Shown here in pieces: positions 16,037-24,551 of a stretch of 64,000 nucleotides of DNA; positions within the stretch are counted from its first letter, which is position 1, and each line of letters opens with the position of its first letter. The stretch comes from Kibdelosporangium aridum (GTDB lineage: Bacteria > Actinomycetota > Actinomycetes > Mycobacteriales > Pseudonocardiaceae). A program made the translations under genes and the position numbers. Location of the stretch: NCBI RefSeq assembly GCF_900176515.1, contig NZ_FWXV01000013.1:186001-250000 (forward strand). The letters run 5' to 3'. The notes beneath the pieces were generated by a model that had not been told where the DNA came from, did no database searches, and worked only from the letters and a program-made list of their open reading frames with translations.

Positions 16037-16402
16037 AGCGATGAAGGTTGTCGGCAGGCTTGGGGCACGGTTCGGTGTCCGGCGCGGAGTGCCGTACGGC
16101 AGGCCGTCGCGAGGGAGTCGGGTTGCGACCACCCGGGCGACGCGGACTACGACGCCGTCGGATGGGCGGTGACGTTGACCCTCGTCGTCAGCGCCGCAGC
16201 CTCGCGACCGTCGACGAGATTGGTCCGAGTGGCGGGCTACTGCTGGGTCGTAAACGTCACCGCGCAGCTGATAACGGGTGCGATGGATGCCGTGCTGCTG
16301 GCAATGCTGTTGACGTGGTTGATATTGGCTGCGGCAACCGCCCATCGACGGGGTGCTGCTCGACGCCGACGGCGAAACGCGCAAGCCGACCTGGAACAGT
16401 AG
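16028..16402 (+). CDS. Small hypothetical membrane protein
   Basis: This 124-residue frame has an ATG at 16028 but no clear ribosome site, so it could be leaderless or start later. Hydrophobic stretches at about 45-60 (VGWAVTLTLVVSAAAS) and 68-106 (continuous, probably two helices, including DAVLLAMLLTWLILAAATA) precede a strongly basic tail (HRRGAARRRRR), consistent with a cytoplasmic C-terminus. Codon third positions are mostly G/C, like real genes nearby. An opposite-strand frame covers the same stretch but lacks hydrophobic patterning. No family is recognised. Confidence 0.5.
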   Translation: MNHSDEGCRQAWGTVRCPARSAVRQAVARESGCDHPGDADYDAVGWAVTLTLVVSAAASRPSTRLVRVAGYCWVVNVTAQLITGAMDAVLLAMLLTWLILAAATAHRRGAARRRRRNAQADLEQ

Positions 16403-16556
16403 GTGGAGCGCCGTCGTTTGCTGCGTCAGTTCACCTGATTGGGGGAACGCAGATTGGTTCCTCGAGGTTTGTCCGGCGGAAGTGGCGGGTAACCACCTGC
16501 GGAGCGGTCCACTCCAGGGACAGGGTGGACCGTGGGTGAAGGCTGGGTAGAGACGG

Positions 16557-16629
16557 TGCCCCCGGCAGGACTCGAACCTGCGACCAAGAGATTAGAAGTC
16601 TCTCGCTCTATCCGCTGAGCTACGGGGGC
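16557..16629 (-). tRNA. tRNA-Arg (anticodon TCT)
   Basis: On the minus strand the 73-nt sequence folds as a cloverleaf. The acceptor stem is GCCCCCG paired with CGGGGGC, the D arm contains GCTCAGC, the anticodon loop CTTCTAA has TCT at its centre, and the T arm is GCAGGTTCGAGTCCTGC. The discriminator is A. CCA is not encoded. Confidence 0.96.
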
Positions 16630-16717
16630 TGAGGGCGGCAGGCTAACCGCCTTCAGAAGGGTGATCGTTCGCCGACGCCGCAATGTTTCTGAATCGCACC
16701 AGTCTGGGTGAACAAGA

Positions 16718-17785
16718 TCACCGGGGTAGGCGTCTCGCTGGCACTCCTGCGCTGGATGCGCGCGCCACCAAGGTGACGGGGATGGTCACCGGCTCGGCGG
16801 GCGGTCTGCCGTCCAGCAGGCGAAGTGCCTGCTCACCGGTCTGTCTGCCCTTCTCGAGCAGATCTTGCCGGATCGTTGTCAGCGGTGGATCGGCCCACGC
16901 GGCCGCCGGTGTGTCGTCGAAACCCACGATCGTGAGATCTCCGGGCACCTCGAGATCTATGTCACGTGCGGCTCGAATTGCGCCGATTGCCAATTCATCC
17001 GACATGCACAGTAGTGCTGTTGGGCGAGGGGATTGGGCCAACAGCCACGCGGCTGCTTCGCGGCCGAGTTCACGGCGGCTGTCGGATGCTTCCCAGATCG
17101 GTGTCGACGGCGGTACGTGGTCCAGGTAGCCGGTGAGGCGTTCGACCGTCACTTGGAACTGGGCCGTGTTGATCCTCTGTGGACTCGCCGGCCCGTTGTG
17201 GCCGTCGGGGGAGATGTCCAGGCTGATGATGCCGATATCCCGGTGGCCCAGGTCCATCACGTGCCGCGCGGCGAGCGAAGCGCCCTCGCGATCGGCGACC
17301 CGGATGTCGGCGCCGGGCTGGTCGACCACCACCAAGGGCAGGCCACGTTCGCGGACGGCCGTGAGCGCGGGTGCGTTGTCCGGCAGGGAGTACGCGATGA
17401 CGACGTCGGCGTGCACTCGGGCAACGGCTGCGGTGGTCGGGCCTCCGCCTTGGGGGCTGCCTGGCATCAGGACCAGCGACCGTTCCCCCGTGTCGACTGT
17501 GGACGCCAAGGTGTCCAGCATGATCGACAGCGCCGGGTCGGAGAACGCGGCGGACAGGCCGCGGTCGAGCATCACCGCGACCGCGCCGGCGCGCTGGGTG
17601 GCCAGGCTGCGCGCGATCGGGTCCGGCCCCGCGTAGCCGAGCCGGGCCGCCGCGCTCATGATTTCCGCACGTAGCCGCTCGGACAGTTGATCAGGCCGGT
17701 TGTAGGCGTTGGACACCGTCGCGCGGGACACGCCTACCTCGCGTGCCACCGTGTCGAGCGTCGGTCGCCTGGAACTCACCCGCAA
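16718..17785 (-). CDS. LacI-family transcriptional regulator
   Basis: This 355-residue protein has an N-terminal LacI helix-turn-helix (LDTVAREVGVSRATVSNAYN) with hinge region RLGYAGPDPIARSLA. A periplasmic-binding-protein-like effector domain follows (GDLTIVGFDDTPAAAWADPPLTTIRQ near residues 285-310). Such proteins usually repress sugar-utilisation genes and bind palindromes centred on CG. The effector is unknown. No sugar operon is adjacent, so its targets may lie elsewhere. The start at 17785 (MRVSSRR) could alternatively be the GTG two codons in. Confidence 0.92.
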   Translation of the reverse strand: MRVSSRRPTLDTVAREVGVSRATVSNAYNRPDQLSERLRAEIMSAAARLGYAGPDPIARSLATQRAGAVAVMLDRGLSAAFSDPALSIMLDTLASTVDTGERSLVLMPGSPQGGGPTTAAVARVHADVVIAYSLPDNAPALTAVRERGLPLVVVDQPGADIRVADREGASLAARHVMDLGHRDIGIISLDISPDGHNGPASPQRINTAQFQVTVERLTGYLDHVPPSTPIWEASDSRRELGREAAAWLLAQSPRPTALLCMSDELAIGAIRAARDIDLEVPGDLTIVGFDDTPAAAWADPPLTTIRQDLLEKGRQTGEQALRLLDGRPPAEPVTIPVTLVARASSAGVPARRLPR

Positions 17786-17796
17786 AGGGTACTGAC

Positions 17797-18201
17797 TTAC
17801 CCATTCAGGGCAGGCAGGAGTTGCTCTTCCTCGTACGCGAAATGCCGTTCCAGCTGCTCGGAGAGCTGTTCGAAGGCCAATTCCACGTCGGCGGCGGCCG
17901 CGTCGGAGCCGAGCAGGTCCCTGATCCGGCCGAGTGCGGCCGATACGACGTGGTGCTCCTGGCGCAGCCGGTCGAGCACCGGCGCGAGTTCGCCGTCGAG
18001 CAGGGCGAACCCGCCGTCTTCCATGGTGTGGTGGTGCCGCAGGTTGTCGCAGAACGCCAGGCAGTGCGTGGTCAGGCTCCTGCTGAGCACCGCATCGCCG
18101 CTGCCGAGCTGCGAACGGACCCGACGCAACTCGCGGCGCAGTTCGTCATGCGCGCGGACGAGTTGTGCGGCCATGGCGCGGTTGCGGTCCGGCGTGGTCA
18201 C
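17797..18201 (-). CDS. Hemerythrin-like domain protein
   Basis: GTG 18201 is preceded by GGAGG at good spacing. The 134-residue four-helix protein keeps the ligand pattern of bacterial hemerythrin-like domains: H in RAHDELRRE, HHHTMEDGGF, EHHVVS and HFAYEEEQLLP. Such non-haem di-iron proteins bind O2 or nitric oxide or sense redox state. The gene lies just before the LacI gene on the same strand but appears to have its own palindromic promoter element. Confidence 0.9.
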   Translation of the reverse strand: MTTPDRNRAMAAQLVRAHDELRRELRRVRSQLGSGDAVLSRSLTTHCLAFCDNLRHHHTMEDGGFALLDGELAPVLDRLRQEHHVVSAALGRIRDLLGSDAAAADVELAFEQLSEQLERHFAYEEEQLLPALNG

Positions 18202-18216
18202 AACAGCCTCCAGAGA

Positions 18217-18241
18217 TAGCTTTGCTTTGCAAACAAAGCTA
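18217..18241. promoter_or_regulatory. Inverted repeat TAGCTTTG-N9-CAAAGCTA
   Basis: Perfect 8-bp arms (18217-18224 and 18234-18241) flank a 9-bp AT-rich spacer that itself contains TTTGCAAA. The element lies 16-40 bp upstream of the hemerythrin start and 10 bp after the GlxA-type gene's stop. It is probably an operator. Confidence 0.5.
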
Positions 18242-18250
18242 CTAGATCTG

Positions 18251-19153
18251 TCAACGTGAGCGGAGGCGGCGGAGCATGCGGGCGTCCTCGAAGCCGACCA
18301 TGCGCGCTGCGGACTCGACGGTGGCGCCATGGCCGATGAGGTGTTCCGCGCGTTCGACGCGCAGGGCCTGCTGATAACGCAAAGGCGTCATGCCGGTGGC
18401 GCGGCTGAACAGGCGCGTCACCGTTCGTTCGCTGCAGCCGCTCAGGCGGGCGAGTTCAGCCAGTGACAGTCGATCCGTCATGCGGGTCTCGATGATGTCC
18501 TGGATACGGTGCACGGTCTCGTTCACGTGCGACCGGTGTTTGAGCAGGACGCTGGACTGCAGTTCGTCGCCGTTACGGCGCGCGTAGACGACCATCGTGC
18601 GGGCGATGCTGGCGGCGGCGGCCGGACCGTGGCGCGTTGTGATCAGGTGCAGCGTCAGGTCGATACCGCTGGCGATCCCCGCTGACGTGATCACTCGGTT
18701 GTCCATGACATAGAGCACGTCACGCACAACCGTGGCCCGCGGATAGCGGCGCTCCAGCTCGTCCTGCAGGTCATGGTGTGTGGTGCAGCGGCGGCCGTCG
18801 AGCAAACCCGCGCGTCCCAACACGTCCGCGCCCGCGCACACGCTCGCCACGACGCCACCTGCGGCATGGTGGTCACGCAACCAGGCCAAGGTCGCGCCGC
18901 TCAGCTTCCCGGTGTTGGCGAGCCTGGGGGAGCGCCAGCCCGGCGTCAGTATCAGGTCCTCAGTGGACAGTGTCGGCAGCGTGGTGTCCGCGTGCAGCGT
19001 CAGACCTTGGGCGCTGGGGATCTCGGTGGTCTCCGCGACGTACGACAGGTGGTAGCCAAGGCCGAGGTCGGCCGCGCTGGAGAACACCTGCGCGGGCCCC
19101 GAGAGATCCAGCAGATGGACTCCCGGGACCAGCAAGAAGACCACTCGGGTCAC
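18251..19153 (-). CDS. GlxA-type transcriptional regulator (DJ-1/PfpI + AraC HTH)
   Basis: This 300-residue protein combines an N-terminal DJ-1/PfpI-like domain (residues 1-165; LVPGVHLLDLSGPAQVF at the start, nucleophile-elbow-like ASVCAGADVLG) with a C-terminal AraC-type double helix-turn-helix (LSLAELARLSGCSERTVTRL). It is the usual architecture of GlxA regulators that control amidase or hydrolase genes. Its start overlaps the cysteine hydrolase stop by 4 bases, so the two genes form an operon and the hydrolase is a plausible target. Confidence 0.93.
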   Translation of the reverse strand: MTRVVFLLVPGVHLLDLSGPAQVFSSAADLGLGYHLSYVAETTEIPSAQGLTLHADTTLPTLSTEDLILTPGWRSPRLANTGKLSGATLAWLRDHHAAGGVVASVCAGADVLGRAGLLDGRRCTTHHDLQDELERRYPRATVVRDVLYVMDNRVITSAGIASGIDLTLHLITTRHGPAAAASIARTMVVYARRNGDELQSSVLLKHRSHVNETVHRIQDIIETRMTDRLSLAELARLSGCSERTVTRLFSRATGMTPLRYQQALRVERAEHLIGHGATVESAARMVGFEDARMLRRLRSR

Positions 19154-19698
19154 GATCCGGTCAGCTCCGCCACGGTCGCTATCGTCGCAAACCTCCCTGC
19201 CAGCGCGTACTCGGTCCGCTCGATCAGCTCATCGGTCCCGAGCACGGCACCGGTCTTCCAGTGCGGCACGGGCGTGGTCGCGGTGGCATCGGTGACGAAC
19301 GTCATCTCGAAACCGAGATCACTGCCGACGCGGGTGGTCGTCTCGCAGCACTGCTCGGTCCGGATACCGCTGATCAGCAGCTCCCGGATGCCGCGCGCGG
19401 TCAGCGTCTGCTGCAGGTTCGTCGTGGTGAACGCGTTGTGCGAGGTCTTGGTCAGCACCGGCTCACCCTCGTCCGGTTTCAGCCCGTCAAGCAGTCGCAC
19501 ATGACCGCTCGCCGGGTCGAACACCGTGCCGCTGCCCGGCTCGCTGTGCAGCACCCACACCACCAGGTCGTTCTCCGCCCTGGCCAGGTCCACCAGCCGG
19601 TTCACCTGGTCGACGATGCCGGGGTTGGACAGCTCAGCCCAGTTGGGCCGCTGGCGGAACGATTCCTGCACATCGATCACGATCAGTGCTTTGGTCAT
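19150..19698 (-). CDS. Isochorismatase-family cysteine hydrolase
   Basis: The start is ATG 19698 (MTKALIVIDVQ); an in-frame codon seven residues upstream is less likely. The 182-residue protein has the family's catalytic Asp in LIVIDVQESF and the nucleophile Cys in ISGIRTEQCCETT. Members hydrolyse amides such as nicotinamide or N-carbamoyl compounds; the substrate cannot be deduced here. It is the first gene of an operon with the GlxA-type regulator. Confidence 0.9.
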   Translation of the reverse strand: MTKALIVIDVQESFRQRPNWAELSNPGIVDQVNRLVDLARAENDLVVWVLHSEPGSGTVFDPASGHVRLLDGLKPDEGEPVLTKTSHNAFTTTNLQQTLTARGIRELLISGIRTEQCCETTTRVGSDLGFEMTFVTDATATTPVPHWKTGAVLGTDELIERTEYALAGRFATIATVAELTGS

Positions 19699-19772
19699 GG
19701 CATGAGCCTCGCCTGTCACGACGGTCGCCCGGAAGGCACGCGCAAGCCGGGATGCGGACCGATCTGGTCACG

Positions 19773-19803
19773 TGTCAGCGCCAGCGCGGTGATATGTCAG
19801 CGC
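19773..19803 (+). promoter_or_regulatory. Direct repeat TGTCAGCGC, 22-bp register
   Basis: TGTCAGCGC occurs at 19773-19781 and 19795-19803, exactly 22 bp apart, just upstream of the S9 peptidase start at 19823. Two-turn spacing would suit a SARP-like activator. It may also be chance. Confidence 0.35.
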
Positions 19804-19822
19804 ACTGCGCGACGGTGGCTTC

Positions 19823-21673
19823 GTGAGTACCTACGAAACTGCTGAGCGACTCCTCGCGGCGAACCGACCGAACCTCGTACGCGGCGCGACGGCCGTGCCC
19901 CCGTGGGCCGACCCGCCCGGCAACCCGATGGAGATCGCGTCACCGGACGGCAAGCACGTGGTGTTCCGGCGGGACTGCAACCTATGGATCCGCACCGATG
20001 GCCAGGAACGGCCGCTGACCACGGACGGCGACGTCGACCACGACTACGGCGCCAACCCGGACTACTACATGTACGCGGCGATCTTCACCAAGATGGGTCT
20101 GCCCCACGCGCCGCCCGCGGCGGTGTGGTCGCCGGACTCGACGAAGGTATTGACGCACCGGACGATCCAGGAAGGCCTGCGCCTGAAGTATTTGCTTTCT
20201 CCCGACGGGTTGCGCTCCAAGCGTTCGGCGCTACCCGGAGACGAGGCCGTGCAGCTGGCCGAGTTCGTCGTGATCGACGTGAGTTCGGGTGCCGTGGTGC
20301 GCGGGGACACGGTCCCGATGCCGATGATGTCGCCGATCCAGATGAAGTGGGCGTGGTGGGCTGCCGGTGCGGTGTACTACTTGTCGGCCAAGGACGGCTT
20401 GTCGTTGCGCCGGCTCGATCCGGCGACCGGCGAGGTGCGGACAGTGGTGCATGAGACGGGTGCCGGACGGATTCTGCCGGGGCAGCATCTGACGCTCGGC
20501 CCGGCGGTGCACGTGCTGCCTTCGGGAGAAGTGCTGTGGTACTCCGAGCGGGACGGCTGCGGTCATCTGTACCTGTACTCGGATTCTGGCTCGTCGCAAG
20601 TGACATCCGGGCCGTGGCAGGTGAAGCAGATTCTGCGGGTAGCGGATGGCGTAGTGCATTTCCTTGCCGTGGGGCTTGTTTCTGATGACCCGTACCGCGG
20701 CACCGTCTGCCGGGTCGGCTTGGACGGATCGGACTTCACCGTGGTGACAGACGACGGACTGGACCACGTGGTGTTTCCCGGCGATGCAGGCTTCCTCGAC
20801 ACAGCGTGCACAACGGACACTCCGCCGGTGCATGTGCTGCGATCGTGGGATGGCGAGGTGTTGGAGGAAGTGGGCCGCGCGGACATTTCCGGACTTGTGG
20901 AGACTGGGTGGTCACCGCCGGAACGGTTCTGCGTGAAGTCCGCCGACGGCTCGACGGATGTGTACGGCGTGCTGTATCGGCCGCACGGGTTCGACCCTCG
21001 CCTGCGGTATCCGGTTGTTGAGCACACGTACTTGAACCCGTTCGTCATCCGGGTGAGCGCGGCGTTTGACGCGGGATGGCACGGCTATGCCGCCGAAGCG
21101 TTGGCAGCTTTGGGGTTCGTGGTCCTCGCGGTGGACGGCCGGGGAACTCCGGGGCGTGACAGGGCTTTCTTCAACGCGTCGTACCAGGACATGTCCGCCG
21201 GACTGGACGACCACGTGGCGGCTTTGCGGCAGCTGGCGGCCACGCGGCCGTGGATGGACCTCGACCGGGTGGGAATCTGCGGCATCTCCGGCGGCGGGTT
21301 CGCGACAGTGCGCGCGATGCTGGACTACCCGGACGTGTACAAGGTCGGTGTGGCGTTGTCCGGCGTGCACGACTTTCGGTACACGGACCCGGCCATCACC
21401 GACATGTACGGGCCTTACGTCGCCGCCCTCGCCGGTTTGCACTCCAATGTGGACGCGGCAGAGCGGTTGGCGGGCAAGCTGATGCTGGTCCATGGCGGGC
21501 TGGACGATCAGGTGTCACCCGACCAGACGTACCGGCTGGCGGAGGCGTTGATCGCGGCGGGCAAGGACTTCGAGATGCTGATCGTCCCCGGCTCGGACCA
21601 CGTGTTCACCGGCTACGAGACCTACGTGCACCGCCGCACCTGGGACTTCCTCATCCGCCACCTGAACGCCTGA
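19823..21673 (+). CDS. S9-family prolyl oligopeptidase (DPP IV-like)
   Basis: The GTG start at 19823 gives 616 residues, shorter than typical DPP IV proteins (about 700 or more). The first ~370 residues form the propeller-like part (SPDGKHVVFRRDCNLWI; DYGANPDYYMYAAIF). The C-terminal alpha/beta hydrolase domain has the nucleophile Ser489 in GISGGGFA, Asp561 in HGGLDDQV and His593 in GSDHVF. No signal peptide is visible, suggesting a cytoplasmic enzyme that removes dipeptides or cleaves after proline. It converges on the large SARP gene across a repeat-rich 100-bp gap. Confidence 0.92.
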   Translation: MSTYETAERLLAANRPNLVRGATAVPPWADPPGNPMEIASPDGKHVVFRRDCNLWIRTDGQERPLTTDGDVDHDYGANPDYYMYAAIFTKMGLPHAPPAAVWSPDSTKVLTHRTIQEGLRLKYLLSPDGLRSKRSALPGDEAVQLAEFVVIDVSSGAVVRGDTVPMPMMSPIQMKWAWWAAGAVYYLSAKDGLSLRRLDPATGEVRTVVHETGAGRILPGQHLTLGPAVHVLPSGEVLWYSERDGCGHLYLYSDSGSSQVTSGPWQVKQILRVADGVVHFLAVGLVSDDPYRGTVCRVGLDGSDFTVVTDDGLDHVVFPGDAGFLDTACTTDTPPVHVLRSWDGEVLEEVGRADISGLVETGWSPPERFCVKSADGSTDVYGVLYRPHGFDPRLRYPVVEHTYLNPFVIRVSAAFDAGWHGYAAEALAALGFVVLAVDGRGTPGRDRAFFNASYQDMSAGLDDHVAALRQLAATRPWMDLDRVGICGISGGGFATVRAMLDYPDVYKVGVALSGVHDFRYTDPAITDMYGPYVAALAGLHSNVDAAERLAGKLMLVHGGLDDQVSPDQTYRLAEALIAAGKDFEMLIVPGSDHVFTGYETYVHRRTWDFLIRHLNA

Positions 21674-21735
21674 CCCAGCCCACACCACGCCGCACCCCAC
21701 CAAGCCACACCACCACGCCGCGCCCCACCAAGCCC
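21674..21735. repeat. CCACC-rich ~28-bp tandem repeat after the S9 peptidase
   Basis: Two near-identical units contain CACGCCGC(A/G)CCCCACCAAGCC. The tract resembles the array behind the iminopeptidase in composition and position (directly 3' of a gene, directly 5' of the short CGACAAA element). Confidence 0.55.
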
Positions 21736-21762
21736 CGACAAATCCCGCCACCAGGGGAACCC
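21736..21762 (+). repeat. Short dispersed element, copy 2 (CGACAAA..CCAGGGGA)
   Basis: This 27-bp copy of the element at 1071-1098 contains CGACAAA, CCCGCCA and CCAGGGGA. It is followed by CCCCTATTTTT. The match covers about 25 positions with one gap and two mismatches. Confidence 0.6.
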
Positions 21763-21773
21763 CTATTTTTCAG

Positions 21774-24533
21774 TTAACCATGGGGGTCTGACAATTCTGC
21801 TTGGATGCGGGCGGCGTCGGGGTTCGACAAGTCCGGCGTCCCCCGGACGGCCACAGACTCCGCAAGCAAACGTTCGGCCTCAGCGTGGTCGCCGGAGCGA
21901 AGTGCCGCATCCGCCTGACCGATGAGGACGTGCGCGATCAGCGGCGCGCTGTGGCTGCGGCGCGCCCAAACCAGGGCGTCCGCCCGCGACGAGCCGGTCA
22001 GGTACCCGCTCAGGTCGAGCAGCAACGCCCGGAAACCCCAGTTCACGGTGAGATCCTTGGCCAAGGACGAAGCCTTCGCCAGCTCCGACCGGGCGGCGTC
22101 GAGGTCGCCGGACCACCGGGCGATGTCGGCCGCGGTGTACGCCGCCGCCGTCATCGCCTCAGGCAGCCCGATCCGCGCAGCGTCGCGGGAAGCCTTGGAC
22201 AGAGCCAACGCCGAGGCGTCATAGGAGCCGTGCAGCCACAGCAACTGGGCCAGCCTGAGCCGGGGTTTCCAGGCGTCCTGGCCGTCCACGATCTCCTCGA
22301 CGACGTCGACCGCCTCCTGGTATCCGGCGACCGCCGCGGCCAGATCTCCGCGCCACGAAGCCAAGTCCGCCAAGTGGGTCAGCGAGTTCAAGATCCCCCA
22401 ACGCTCGCCGAGCGCCCGGAACTCCGCGAGGGACGCGACAAGGCTGGCCTCGTCCGGGTTGCCGGTGTTGATCGAGCCGATCGCCGCGTGCAGCCGGCCC
22501 ATCGCCCGAACCCACGGATCGCCTGAAGCCGACGGATCCGCGGACACGAGTTGCACCATCGGGTGCCGTCCGCCGAGCCGTTGGGCCGTGGCCAACCAGT
22601 CAAGCGCTTGCTCCTCGTCGCCGTTGCCCAGGAGGTTGAACTGAGCGACAGCAGCGGAAGCGGTGGCCCGTGGCTCAGGATCCACGGAGCCAGGCAACGA
22701 CAGCGCACGTGCGCCGAGTGAAACGCCGGGAACCCTGCGGCACCGCAGAGACCACTCCAGCAGCCAATACCACCCGACCGCGGCTGTCAGCCGCACGGCG
22801 GTCTGCGCATCGGAAACGAGCAGAGCACTGTTGATGTTCGCGTCCTCGGCGTGCATCCTGGCCAGCCACGCCACTTGCGCGGAGCGCCGCAGATACGGGT
22901 CGGCGGTCTCGGCGAGGGCGATGAAGTACGAGGCATGAGCTTGGCGCGCGTCAGCAGGATCCTCCAACCGCTCCAGGCAATATGCCTTGATCGTCTCCAG
23001 CATCCGGTACCGCTCACCGGCGATCACCAAAGACTTGTCCGCCAACGCGGTCAACACGTCCACGGCATCCGGGCCGCAGACGTGTTCCGCGGCTTCCAGA
23101 GTCGCGCCATCGGCGAACACCGCGAGTCGGCACAGCACGGTTCGCTCGCGTGACGACAGCAGGTCCCAGCTCCAGTCGATCACCGCTTTGAGCGTTTGGT
23201 GCCGAGGCAGCGCGGTCCGGCTTCCTTTGGTGAGCAACCGGAATCGGTCGTCCAGCCGGGAAGCTACCTGGTCCGCGGTCATTGTCCGCAGCAAAGCGGC
23301 GGCGAGTTCGATCGCGAGGGGGATGCCGTCCAATGCCCGGCAGATCCGGACAATCGCACGCGTCGGCGTGAACCCCGGATGCGCACGTTCGAGCAACAAC
23401 CGGACCGCCGGGTACGCGAGCGCATCCGGAAGCTGCGAGTCAGCGGGCGGAAGGGCGAGCGGTTCGACTGAGCAGACGGCTTCTCCGGTGATGCCAAGGG
23501 GTTCACGACTTGTGGCGAGGATCCGCAACGACGGGCATGCACCCAGCAACTTGTCCGCGACGTGTGCGACCTCGTCGATCAGGTGCTCGCAATTGTCCAG
23601 CACCAGCAGCACATCACGGGTTCGCAGCGCGTCGAGGTCCCTGATTCCCAGAGTCGACAGGATCGCCTCGGGCACGTCGTCACTGAGCGCGGCGAGTTCG
23701 ACGAGCCACACCTCGCCGGGAATTGCGCGCGCGGCCTCGACAGCCAGCCGGGTCTTGCCGGATCCGCCTGGCCCGGTCAGCGTCGTCAGCCGGTACTCGC
23801 CGACGAGCCGCCTGACCTCGGCGACCTCAGCGGAACGTCCTACGAAGCTCGTCAGCGCCGCACGCAGGTTCGTCTCGGGCGCACCACGCAGGATCTCGGT
23901 GTGCAATTCCGACAGTTCCGCGGACGGATCGGCGCCCAGTTCTTCGGCTAAAGCCTTGCGTGTGCGGTCGTAGAGCCGCAACGCGTCCGCTGACCGACCT
24001 GCTGCGGCCAAAGCCCGCATCAACGCGCCGACAAGCCGTTCACGCAACGGGTTCTCCGCGACGAGTTCGGTGAGCTCGCTGATCGACCCGTCCTCGAGCG
24101 CGGTGAGCCGTAACTCCTCCAACTTCGCGACCCAGGCCGCGAAGTACTCAGTGCCGCGGACCTCCAGCAGGGCGGGACCACGCCACAGCTCCATCGCTTC
24201 CTGGCGGTGTCCCTCGCGTACCAACCGTTCGAACGTGGTCACGTCCACTGCGTCCGGGGTGATGACCAGCCGATATCCCTGAGGCTGCGCCGAAATCCCA
24301 ATTCCGGCCTTACGCAGCCGCGACACCAACGCCTGCACAGCATTGGCGGGACGCTGGGGTGGCCGCGCACCCCATGCAGCGTCGACCAGCCGCTCCAGCG
24401 GCACCGTCTTGCCAGGTTCGAGCGCGAGGGCAGTCAACAGGGCGCGCAGGCGGGCGCCGGGCACCGGGATTTCGGTGCCGTCGACGGCCCTGACCTCCAA
24501 CGGCCCCAGCAACCCGATCCGCACGTCCGCCAT
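21774..24533 (-). CDS. AfsR/SARP-family regulator with NB-ARC ATPase and TPR-like arm
   Basis: This 919-residue protein has an OmpR-like DNA-binding domain (IGLLGPLEVRAVDGTEI; residues ~1-90) and a BTAD (~95-240; RLYDRTRKALAEELGADPS). The NB-ARC ATPase has an intact Walker A (TGPGGSGKTRLA, ~265-276), Walker B VLLVLDNCEHL and the ATSREPLGI sensor segment. A long helical, TPR-like C-terminal half follows. AfsR-type proteins activate secondary metabolism or stress responses after nucleotide-dependent oligomerisation. No biosynthetic cluster is adjacent, so targets are unknown. Start ATG 24533. Confidence 0.93.
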   Translation of the reverse strand: MADVRIGLLGPLEVRAVDGTEIPVPGARLRALLTALALEPGKTVPLERLVDAAWGARPPQRPANAVQALVSRLRKAGIGISAQPQGYRLVITPDAVDVTTFERLVREGHRQEAMELWRGPALLEVRGTEYFAAWVAKLEELRLTALEDGSISELTELVAENPLRERLVGALMRALAAAGRSADALRLYDRTRKALAEELGADPSAELSELHTEILRGAPETNLRAALTSFVGRSAEVAEVRRLVGEYRLTTLTGPGGSGKTRLAVEAARAIPGEVWLVELAALSDDVPEAILSTLGIRDLDALRTRDVLLVLDNCEHLIDEVAHVADKLLGACPSLRILATSREPLGITGEAVCSVEPLALPPADSQLPDALAYPAVRLLLERAHPGFTPTRAIVRICRALDGIPLAIELAAALLRTMTADQVASRLDDRFRLLTKGSRTALPRHQTLKAVIDWSWDLLSSRERTVLCRLAVFADGATLEAAEHVCGPDAVDVLTALADKSLVIAGERYRMLETIKAYCLERLEDPADARQAHASYFIALAETADPYLRRSAQVAWLARMHAEDANINSALLVSDAQTAVRLTAAVGWYWLLEWSLRCRRVPGVSLGARALSLPGSVDPEPRATASAAVAQFNLLGNGDEEQALDWLATAQRLGGRHPMVQLVSADPSASGDPWVRAMGRLHAAIGSINTGNPDEASLVASLAEFRALGERWGILNSLTHLADLASWRGDLAAAVAGYQEAVDVVEEIVDGQDAWKPRLRLAQLLWLHGSYDASALALSKASRDAARIGLPEAMTAAAYTAADIARWSGDLDAARSELAKASSLAKDLTVNWGFRALLLDLSGYLTGSSRADALVWARRSHSAPLIAHVLIGQADAALRSGDHAEAERLLAESVAVRGTPDLSNPDAARIQAELSDPHG

Positions 24534-24551
24534 TCTCCCCGCGAACGGGTC

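Noticed and set aside
16554..16630. Integration of a mobile element at tRNA-Arg
   Set aside because: No integrase, no repeat of the tRNA 3' end and no change in gene content across it.
21751..21770. Intrinsic terminator from AGGGGAACCCCT followed by ATTTTT
   Set aside because: The loop would be only two bases, too small for a stable hairpin. The segment is better treated as part of the dispersed element.
21774..24533. Secondary-metabolite cluster around the AfsR-type SARP
   Set aside because: No synthase, synthetase or tailoring enzyme genes lie nearby.
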